From Sphagnum compactum (Eukaryota; Bryophyta; Sphagnopsida; Sphagnales), in contig OZ234493.1 in the NCBI GenBank assembly GCA_965153455.1, positions 20,574,213 to 20,638,212 of the forward strand: 64,000 bases of DNA, read 5' to 3'. Shown here piece by piece: positions 54,079 through 64,000 of the stretch. The notes below the pieces were generated by a model that ran no database searches, was not told the origin of the DNA, and saw nothing but the letters and a program-made list of their open reading frames with translations. A program made the position numbers and the translations under genes. Position 1 is the first letter of the stretch, and each line of letters starts with the position of its first letter.

Positions 54079-56220
54079 AACTATCTCATCCTTAATCCTT
54101 TTCGGCCCTAATTTGTGACCTTTGATTCATTTAAAAAATTCAGATATCCATCATTTGGGCCGAAGTTTGTTGAGATGCAGAGCCACATACATTAAAAGAT
54201 TGTGGACACATGATGTTTGATTTTGTATCTGACCATTTCATGTTTGATCATCATGATTGTCCTGCATTTGGAGCATGCTTTTTTCTACCTCTTTGTGGAC
54301 CCATTTGGTTTGGAACCACATTTCCGACTGCAATATTAATGGCACATGTGGAGGATATTTTGTTATGGACGATGGGTGGCCCTTGAAAGCAAAGGTACCT
54401 CACATACTCGACTCATACCTGAACTTTAAAAAGGAAGAGAGATGCAGAGAAGAGTGGGCAAAGGATTGTCAGAGAAATTCACAAATACCAAATTCTCTAT
54501 TGAGTTTCAAGTCACAAGGGATGTGATGAGAGATGACAAATGACGTTAAAGAGTTCGTTTGATGGCCTTCAAGACTCCATGAGTGCACCATACAGGATGA
54601 ATTTGGAAGTGCAAACTTCTACTTGAGAGAGTGTCCAAAGTTTTAGAATTCTTTTTTTGTGATGGGTCAATGAAAGTGGCCGATTCACAATCAATTTTGC
54701 TTTTGAAAAAAATGGGTATACACCACAACTAATCAATAGAACTATCAAATAGGTACTCATGTTCTTGGGGTTCTAAATACATGACTTCAATCACCTTGCA
54801 CATTGTGTAAATTGAACATAAATGTTTTAGCAACATACTTCACACCAAGAAATGGACAAAAATTGTCACCGAACATAGGGTCTATTTTCCCTGGTTAAAA
54901 CATTTCCCGTTTCCAAGAATCCAAAAAATACATTAGGGTTGCTATAGGAGGATCACAATGTCAAATTGGGTGTTCAACAAGGGGTATTTTAAATTCAAAT
55001 TAGGGTTTGAGATGCCTTGATAGTTTCATGTTATAGAAACTGGTGAAGGACCTTCAACCGAGCTTAATAATGCAAAAGGCTTAACACTTTAGCCTCCCAT
55101 AAAACCTGAAAAAGAACCTTCAAGTCTTTACTTTCATGGCAAAGAGTTGTAGGGTCTTAGCTAGTTGTTCATGTTCCGTGTAAATAGCAACAAACAATTG
55201 CCTTAGAAATGATCCAAAGGAAACTTCACACCAAGTGTGTAGTTGTTCATTATTATGATTAAATTTTGACAAAACTGATCCTAACTTTTGAGAAAAACAA
55301 ATTGGAGGTTTTGTATGGAGTTGGCTTCTATTAAATAAAGCACTGTAGGGAAAATAGGGGGATGGGTTACCCAACCAACTTGGCCACCACACTCATGTTG
55401 GGCCCCTCTTTTTGGGAAAACCCCCCCTCCCCTCCCCGCCCCCCCCCACCCCTCATCCCTCATTCCTTGGACTTTGCCCTCTACCAATAGGTCTACTTAG
55501 CTGCCGTGAGGTTTTCAATTTCCATCAAGAAAGACTAGGAACTCTTGTTGTCGAACATAACTTGAATGACATGTTGAGTAGTGACTACTAGTAACATGCT
55601 CCTCTCTTTCAACGCATTTTGTGGGTGGGTACTGTGGCACACTCCAACAAATTCTTGACTCAAACAATTGCTTGGTGAACACACTTTGGTTAGGGAATAA
55701 AGTGTGGGTGGGTGACTTATGTCCATCGTCCAAGTGCACTATTGGTCGCAACCAAAACAGCCCATTTGCCCCCACGTCCAAGTCTCCTCTCTACATATCC
55801 AAGAAGGAACTTGGTCATATCATATAAATGCTACAAAATGATTGCTAGAAGAGAATTTTCATCTTTTTCTCAAGTAGTTGTGGTCAAATCTTCCATTGCA
55901 ACAATATAGATGAAAATATTAATCAATTATGTATGTGTAAGAATGTGGATGAATTTCAACCAATTATTGTGTGTAGATTTTGGTTTGTGTGCATATGCAT
56001 CTTTGGCACTTGGATGAGATTGTGAGAGCTACCCTTTTTTTCTTCATTCATTTCCTTTCCTTTCCATTGGGTCAAAGGTAAAATGCTTTTAGGTAGTCAA
56101 AGATTGAACATTTGGAAATCATTGGGTCATCCGGTAACAGAGTTTTCTTGAATGACTTTTAGGTGCATCCAAGATGCATAAGTTTCAACTTTGAGCGTAC
56201 GTAGATTGGACTTGAGTGAA

Positions 56221-56583
56221 CCAACATCCATCCATTGGTGCACCATGTAGGATGGATGGCATGTGGATAGGAAACACTTTTTCATCCTATTTCCATCTCA
56301 TAATTAACCACATCATGGTTAATCACATTGGTTAGCTATGTACTAACCATCTACACCTATCTACTAGCTACCTACCTAGTAACCATCAAATGCCTTACTT
56401 ACATACTTACCTACATAGGAACCACTTACATAAGTTGCCCACCTACTTACCTATGACACTTACCTACTTACATAGGTAGTGTGAGGTGAAAATAGTTACG
56501 AAGGTGGGGAACCTTGTTATGGTTCATCCACAATTGAATAATCATAACAAATTTGCAATGGATGGTGCACTGGTGGGTGTTGG
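56221..56583. mobile_element. Family A element, second copy
   Basis: The left end CCAACATCCATCCATTGGTG and the right end (reverse complement CCAACACCCACCAGTGCACC) form inverted repeats. The interior shares the 22-bp segment running GGTTAGCTATG then TACTAACCATC with the 32.9-kb copy, followed by the same TACCTAC-rich stretch. No coding potential. Confidence 0.7.
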
Positions 56584-56999
56584 GGTTGGGTCACATAATT
56601 GGGGAGGATTGGATGAAGCTATTATGCATCTATTGCACTTGGATGACATTCAGCTACCTACTTTGTCCACATTGGTCAAAGGCGCAAAATTTGAGGTGGT
56701 CAAGATTGAGCTTTGGAAATCATTTGGGTAGGAAGGCCCTGTAACAGAAGAAGAATGAATTCTCTTGAAAGAATGACTTTTGGATGCATGCGTCTGTTTG
56801 TTGCATCTTTGCTTGATAGGCCGAGCTGACATAATAACAATGTAGTTTTCATTTGGTCCAATGCTTTGAGGAATGTTCACGGAGTGTTATTACGAATTAT
56901 GAGTTCAATTTCTTTTAGGGGAAGTTCACAATGTGTAATTTGGTTTTGGGGTCCTATTTAGATAATAAACTTTTTTCTGTAGTGGGATAAGCAACCATC

Positions 57000-59900
57000 T
57001 ACAAAGCTCCACTTTTTGTGTTATCAATGTCCATTTTGGAAGTGAATAGACAAACTCGAGAATTCACAATCAATATGTGAATCAAAAGTGTCAAAACCAA
57101 TTACACTTTGGAACAAGCTCTAGAACAACTTGTTACCACCTAACTCAACTATGGTTCCCCTTGCCGGGCTCACAATGTTAAGGGTCGAATAGGCCCTACC
57201 ATAGTACATTTCCTATTTTAGCTCTTCTAGGTTTGAACCTTGCCATTAGGCAAATAAGCCACTTGTTTTTGAAAAGAGTGAAAGGGCCAACAACCAAGGA
57301 TAGTGGGTTAGGGTGCATCACATGCTTCTTGAGTAACCCCATTTAAATTTTTTAATAATAAGCTACTGAATTTCTGAATAATAAGGTTACAATCTCAACC
57401 CTTTTAACCCTTATCAAAGGCTTCAAAATAATGACACTTGTTACGGCGTTTCCAGCCATGATCCCTGGAATGAAAAGACTTATGCATTATACAAAAAATA
57501 CCACATATTTGCAAAACAATAATACATACACTATAACATGTATATTATATGCATAGATTATTATATATATTCAGAATGGTAAGTCTGTGCTACTTTATGC
57601 AAGGATAGGGGTTAGCGCCCGGTTCACCGAGTGGCCACTTAGCCCATGCTAAGGGCAGCCCCACACCCTCTCTTGTACTAATGAAAGACTCTAGAGCTTG
57701 CCAATACTTAACTTTACTCACAGGAAAGCAGCATTTGCACATGAAAGAGTTGCTTGGGTTTGGGTTTCTAAATCACGGTTAAGTATTCCCTTAATAACTA
57801 GTCATGAAACCCTAGCTTTGGCTAGTACTCAAGCTCATGGGATGAAACAAGAAACCAATGTTGGGTGGGTAAACTTTAACCCGGATATACCCATGGGTGA
57901 ATATATGAGTAAATATACCCCTTACGTGATTGAGAATTTTCTTACAACGTGTTTCATTACCCGACCCGACGTTAGTAAATTGTACATAATTATCCTCTAT
58001 TTACTCTACCTGACTGGTATACATAGATTTCAGGTTAACCTTTAACCATGGGTAGGGCAATGTGTGTTGTGGATATATATGCTTCACTACAAAATGATAA
58101 GCCTGATTCTAACTAGCCTGGAATCTTCAGTACCTATCTTGGCTGCTTGTGCAAACAAGCTAATGGTAGCCATTTCTCCAAGTTACCAAAAAGGGGATGA
58201 AATGCTAAGCTTTACCCACCTTTATGTTAATTTGTCTTTGGGCCCCAGTGCAATTGCTGCAAGTTCATCCCCAATTTGAGTGGAACTAGAAAGTGAGGGG
58301 AGTTTGGTAGCATTTAGTGAAATTGGGTATCATCACTTCACAAGCTCCAATGGACTCAAAATGACCACACCCCCAAAAAGGCATTTCAATCCTTGCAAAT
58401 CATGTCCTTTACAAAAGTGATGGAAACTTCTAGTGTTGACACCTAAAAAGTGAAAAGTACATATCAACACTCAAAAGGCCAAAGGCAAAGGTTTAGGGTT
58501 TTTGTCAAAAGCAAAAAAAACCCTAACATCATCTTGGTGTGCTACTTTATTTCTCTATCTTCACATGGTTGGGATCATTCAAGGAGTTTTGTTCTTTTTT
58601 GTTCGAATCAAGAACATGGATTTGACCCTTGGGTGCTTGCATCATACCCTAGGTTTGCAATTGTCATGAGTTTTCCTCTTCACGTCTAGAGGAAAGGGGG
58701 TGTTGTGAAGAAAATCCTTCTTGTAAGGTGTTCATAGTTTGTTCATATCATAAAGTTGCAGACATGGACAATACATTTGGTAAGATTAGGCACAAAGCTC
58801 ATCCTTTTGGGGTTTTATCATCAATCATGTGTTTCCTATGTGGGATTCAATACCCAAAGTTATCATGTTGGGGTTAAATTGTATCCAAGCTTATCTTTTT
58901 ACAACTATTTTGTTGGAAACACCAAGATCCATAGCCAATTTTGTGTTTGGGGTTATGTTTGAGCCATATTTTGATCACCCTTTCATGGCTACTTCACTAG
59001 TAGAATTTTGAGCAAGGAGGTGGAACCTTCTTGTTAGTAACATGCCATGTGACAATCTTGTATTTTGCTTGTTAAAGGCTAGGCAACAATAACTCATGGT
59101 ATGTATAGATAAGACATTCATTCCATAATCTAGAGCACTTGGTGTAGTCAAATTGCAATTTGCTCCAAGAATCTAGTCAAAAAGCACAATTTAAAAAGGA
59201 ATTTGTAAAGGTCAACAAGTTAGAGAGGACAAACATAACCTCAATTCAACATACTTAAGTTCTATGCAATGCTTGTAAGTTGTTTTGTGTCGAGCCTTGC
59301 ACATGAGCTTGTTATGTACTGCATGACCTTGGAAGCAACATGTGAAATGATTGCTTTCTTCCCACTTCAAGGACTAGCCATTGGGATGGAAGCAATTTTG
59401 AAAGTCCGTTGCTTGTAAATAAAACCTCCAAAACTTTTACATAGATTTTCAAACCTTGGGTTTTCTTCCATCTTAACAAGTTGGTTGTTTTGGCCACCCT
59501 TGTTATGAGGTGTTAACTTGCCAGTGATTGTTGAAATGCAAAAAATTCTCAAGGTCTTTTGAGTTGGTCAATTTCTTAAAGTTGAGTTGTAGTTATTTAA
59601 TTTTATAGCTTTTGTTTTAAAAACAAAGATGAAAAATGTTTTGGAGTTGAATAACTCCACCCACATAAAATTATGTGTTTAAATAAAAACTTTAAACACT
59701 TCATGACCTTGTTTATGTTATGATTTTTTATGGTTTGACTTATGTATAGGATTTGTTTTGCGTATGATACAATCCTAAGTTGTAATTTTCATGTTCATGA
59801 CATCAACTTTCAATTAAAAAAACTCAAGTCCCCTCGAAATATATATTCAACTTTAATGCAATATTTTTTTCAACATAACATTCAACCCCATTTTGGTCTT

Positions 59901-62233
59901 TTTGTCCCTATCCAACTTGACCAAATTGTCATTTGGACAAGTTATTTTGGACTTGTAAATTTTGATTATAATCAATGTCCAAAAAAAAAATTCAGTTTCA
60001 AATAACAATTCTTTTGACCAAAAATGTTTTGCCCCATTTAAAATTAATAGTAATATTATTTAAATATTTGACAATAATTTATTAATGTTACCTAGGTAAA
60101 TAAGTATAGGTAGGTAGATTATTTACCTACCTACATACTCTAGCCTACCTAAGTAATCATATGAATATTTTGCAAATGTGAAAAGTTGAACCTTTCACCG
60201 GCATGAGGATAAATCAATTCCTTAACCAATGGATCACAATTTCAAAAGATGATAATGTTTTATGAATTTATTCATTTGATTTATTTATTACAAATCTTGG
60301 TACATAAATAGGTATGGGTACATAATAGGTAGGCAAGTGGTTAGTTAGGCTAAACCTACCTTACACAACCACCAACTTGTTCATGCACCCACTAAACCAC
60401 CTAGGTTATTTAATTATTTAGCTTATCATCCCTACTTACCAACTCAACCTAGCTAAAACCTAGCCTAAATAACCTATTAACTAAACCTAGGTAGATAAAT
60501 TAAACCTAACAAGTAACCTAAATATGTTAGATTGATTATTATATTATAAATTTCATATTATATTAATTACATAATTATTATTTATCCAACTATTATTTTC
60601 CCATGTAATAAAAGGGTAGGTTAGGCTAGGCATTTCTTGAAAAGGTACATGGTTGATTTGAATCAATGTCAAATCATTAGCCAATTTGATTAAGTCTTTC
60701 CATCTTGATTTATCAATTTTTGTTTTTTTGTCCTTTTGAATTAGATGTTCATATTAACACTTGGTAAAAAAATCAATTTAGTCAAAATAACTAGTCAAAA
60801 AATCATGTGTTGTTTATGCCTAAGTCTGTAGTTAAGGTGAACATCTCTTGTGATCAATGTGAACGCTTTAGTCAACTTACACTTTTTGAAAAACTGTGAT
60901 TTCTTATAAAATCTTTTGTTGAATTGAATTTCTTAACATGATTCTAAATTAAATTGTAAATTGAGTATGTTTGATGTTTTAAATTGTTGAATAGAAGGCA
61001 AGTTTGCAACTATCACAAGTTTTTCTAGCCAACCTTAAACAAACAAAATACAGAATTGTAAATATTTTTTCACAACATGTTGTTAAGAAGATTCTACCTC
61101 CTCATTGAAAACTCTTTTAATGAAGTAGTCATGAGTGGATTATCAAAGTGCGGTTCAAAGCCAACCTCGAACATAAAATTGTTCTAGTTCCTAAAACAAT
61201 TTTTAGTTTCTAACAAAATATAGTACAAGGTTGAGTTGAATCAATAGAGCACCAACATGACAACTTTGAAGATTGAATCCTACATTTTAAGGAATTTTGA
61301 TGATAAAATCTAAAAGGATAAACTTTGTGCCTAATCTCAGTGAAAACATTGTCCACTGTTTAAAACTTTATGATGTGAACAAACCATGAATTATGTATAG
61401 AAAGGATTTGTTTCATGACCCTCCCTTTCCTTTTGATGTGAATACAAAAAAATCATGACAATTGCAAACATTTGATATGATGCAAACACCCAAGACTCAC
61501 ATCTAAATCCTTGATTCTAACAAACTAACAACTTGAATGATTGTAATCATGTGAAAGTATAGAAATAAATTGCCACATTGATAGGGTGTGATTACTTGTT
61601 GAAAATCAATGGCAATGAAGCATAAACTACTAGGATTGGTATGGTAGCGAACAATCTTGAAACTCCAATGGACAAAGCTCAAATACATTAATAATAGTAA
61701 GTTGCAACTACCCATGTTATAATAATTGATGTCACTAATCTTGCTCCTCAACTTGCTTCCATCTTTGATTGTGAAAGACGTCAAAACCTAAACTATGAGC
61801 AAACTATGAACAAGCACACTAGACTAATTCATCAAAACATGAGTCTAGTTACATTCTTTTAATTTTATTGCAATAAGTCACGATGTAAGGACTTCCACAC
61901 AACATCATCACATTGTTAACAAATTTGGATTGAAAAAACTTTCTTATGGGTTCTTCTATCTACTAGTTTGCACATAGTGAGTTGAAGCTCATTGTATGAT
62001 CCTACAAATCTTGTGAATTTTGATGACTTAATTTCATGAAACAAAACTCAATTTCATTCACTTTTATGGTATTCATTCACATTGGGGATGAAACAAGGAT
62101 GAAAGGGCAAAACTAAGGCCCAAAGACAGGATGATTTTTGAGATAGCTACTTCATTGCTATCTATCACTAATGAGCCACTTTGTGTTTTAAATCTGTTTG
62201 TAACTATTCAAGCCTAATACAAGCCAGAATGAA
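57000..62233. other. AT-rich intergenic sequence
   Basis: No gene recognised. 57600-58050 is GC-richer and includes the dispersed word set shared with 43.6 kb. CCTAGG/TAGGTAGG words cluster at 60090-60620. Confidence 0.5.
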
Positions 62234-62400
62234 CCAGCACCCACCAGTGCACCATCCAATGGATGGATGCCCCTTATGACTCAGTTGTGGATGTTCATCC
62301 TGAGTTCATCCACAAGTGAGTTATTCTATGGTTTCACCTGGGTAACCCCTTTCTGTTAAAAAAATAGGTACTCTATATATATATGTAGGAACACAGGTAG
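62234..62400. mobile_element. Family A element, truncated copy in inverted orientation
   Basis: CCAGCACCCACCAGTGCACC at 62234 followed by TGGTTTCACCTGGGTAACCC and a TTCTGT..AA..ATAGGT segment aligns with the reverse complement of 9360-9489. Only one end is recognisable, and a TA-repeat and telomere-like tract follow directly. Confidence 0.55.
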
Positions 62401-62424
62401 GGTTTAGGGTTTAGGGTTTAGGTT
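62401..62424. repeat. Interstitial telomere-like TTTAGGG run
   Basis: About three TTTAGGG units, directly following the truncated family A copy and a short TA-repeat. Confidence 0.85.
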
Positions 62425-63279
62425 ACCAAGGCAAGAAGGATATCGTGTTTAGATTCATTATTGAGTATATTACACCTTAAGGGATTTTGGCCCCTAGGTA
62501 ATAATAATAATAATAATAGGTCTATTTTTTTATATGAGGATTTTTTTGTGAAAGATGGTATTTTGGCAAACTTGAGATTAGTTATTATAGAGTTATAATA
62601 ATAGCTTGAAGGAGTTTGGTTTTGTTAAGAGGATTGCTTTGAAGATTAATAATATTTTTGCATGGTGAAATAATATTTGAGTTTCCATAATTCTTCTTTT
62701 GCCTTAAGAGACTTGTTAATGTGAATGGCAAGGCCACAATGTGATGCACCCCCTTGTTGGACAAAGAACACAAAGTTTGTTATTGTAGTTGTCACTTCTC
62801 AATGACACAAAAGTGTGTATATTTATCCAAACCAAACCCATACGAATGTTCTACACATAAGGCCACCCCATCACACCCCCCCCCCTCTCCCTTTCCCCAC
62901 ATGTACGTGTGAATAAAACCACCATGCCTTTTGTTGTTCCAACCAAAGGTTCACAAAGAATAAGAAGTTTCTTTAAAAGGATCTTGAGCTTGTTGTCTCT
63001 CGTATAGGGAAAACGACAACTTGAGCCGATGATGGAGCAATAAGCAATAACCTAGTAGTAGAAGCAATCGGTTACCCAATTCAATTTATACCTTACAAGT
63101 CTTCATGAACACTCTTACCTCCAAATAGAGAGAGTTTTGGTCCTTTCTGAAACATGATCACCAAGTTCTCACTCATCTTCTTGTAGTTGCCCTTAACCCA
63201 AGTACCTACCTGGTCATGTTCTAAATGCTCCTTACTACTACTACTACTACTTCCTAGCTGAAAACTGGGGGGGGGTTTA

Positions 63280-64000
63280 GCTTCAATGTGAAGAGCTCGG
63301 GGCTGATTTGGTTGTCCCTTTGGAGTAGTTCTTCAGTGTGCATTGGTTAGGCCAGCAGAGGGAACCTTGCTCTTTAGAATGTTCCCATCACTTTTAACAC
63401 CAAGGGAACTTACTATTTACGCCTATTTTAATGGGCCCTTGGTGATGGATTCTGCCAGGCTCATGGCTACTAGACTTGTCCTATGGGGCTTGCCTTGTGA
63501 CCAATTGGCCAATTGCCCGAGAGAATCGGCCACCCAAGGGCCCAATCACTAGTCCTTAGTGGTGAAAAAATTTACCCGAATTTTTGGAAGAAAATCCATG
63601 CCTCTCCTTCGGAATTACCTTGGGAAAACTACCCCCCCCCCCCCTCTTCACCTCCTTAACTGTGGTCTTCCTCACCAAAATATTGGTTAGAAAAGGGGGG
63701 TGGGGGGGGAGAGGGACCATTCTATTTCCTGAATTTGCAGAAACCTACCAATTACGAACCCGAGTGCACATTCTGGTCAGTGGAGAGGTTACAGACAGTC
63801 GGGGAACCGCCACGTGCTAGACGGCCATGCATGCGAGAACAACAGTGAGTTGGCCAAGTGTGAACGGGGAGTTAGCGGCAATGGCTGACTGCTAAGCCGT
63901 CACAGCGGCTAATAAGTTTTGAGACATGGAACGTGCCGCAGTAGTGAGCGAGGTCCTGGTGGGTTTGTCACCTGGGAAAAAGGACCTGAGAAAAGGCCAT
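63280..64000. other. GC-richer sequence at the window end, possible promoter of a gene outside
   Basis: GC content rises toward the end and a perfect G-box (CACGTG) lies at 63811-63816. Open frames here match no family I recognise. The window stops before any gene start can be judged. Confidence 0.3.

Noticed and set aside
57600-57670. GC-rich CCCGGTTCACCGAGTGG segment considered as a tRNA or rRNA piece
   Set aside because: No cloverleaf or A/B boxes at the right spacing and no recognisable rRNA sequence.

Overview
This is nuclear DNA from a plant, most likely a land plant. The evidence is two intron-rich genes with plant-type protein architecture, a plant L1-type LINE whose first ORF resembles the plant DUF4283/zf-CCHC type, PIF/Harbinger and Tourist-like elements, and short runs of the plant telomere repeat TTTAGGG. 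The species cannot be read from the window. Most of the window is AT-rich and gene-poor. No operon, CRISPR array, tRNA, rRNA or prokaryotic feature was seen.

Two genes can be reconstructed exon by exon. (1) A cereblon (CRBN) homologue lies on the minus strand. Its 11 coding exons span 18535-23520 and encode 610 aa. It has an acidic N-terminus, a LON substrate-receptor domain split by a long acidic insert, and a C-terminal CULT domain. The two zinc CxxC pairs and the three cage tryptophans are all present. (2) A BUD20/ZNF593 homologue lies on the plus strand. Its 4 coding exons span 49380-52085 and encode 124 aa. It is a C2H2 zinc-finger factor of pre-60S ribosome export. Its first intron is a textbook minor-spliceosome (U12) AT-AC intron.

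Layout: 1-9 kb is AT-rich with a pogo-like transposase relic (about 4.7-5.4 kb). At 9.0-10.1 kb a 470-bp element with inverted termini and four 53-bp hairpin repeats is followed by a hAT-type non-autonomous element with an 8-bp target duplication. 11-17 kb holds degenerate tandem repeats. 18.5-24.8 kb is CRBN and its pyrimidine-rich leader. 25-35 kb has homopolymer tracts, a GC-rich island at 29.3-29.8 kb and a Tourist-like MITE. At 36.1-37.4 kb there is a PIF/Harbinger transposase pseudogene, and at 39.3-42.0 kb degenerate LINE sequence. 42-49 kb is AT-rich with a 390-bp duplication. 49.0-52.5 kb is BUD20. At 53.4-53.8 kb lies a second, inverted copy of the Tourist-like MITE. The rest is AT-rich, with further copies of the 9-kb element at 56.2 and 62.2 kb.

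The two genes act in separate processes: CRL4 ubiquitin-ligase substrate recognition and 60S subunit export. Nothing suggests they are functionally linked. I found no convincing previously undescribed multi-gene system. The most useful observations are the U12 intron, the sequence of the CRBN ligand pocket, the frame-preserving CRBN intron 8, and several small repeat families with definable ends.
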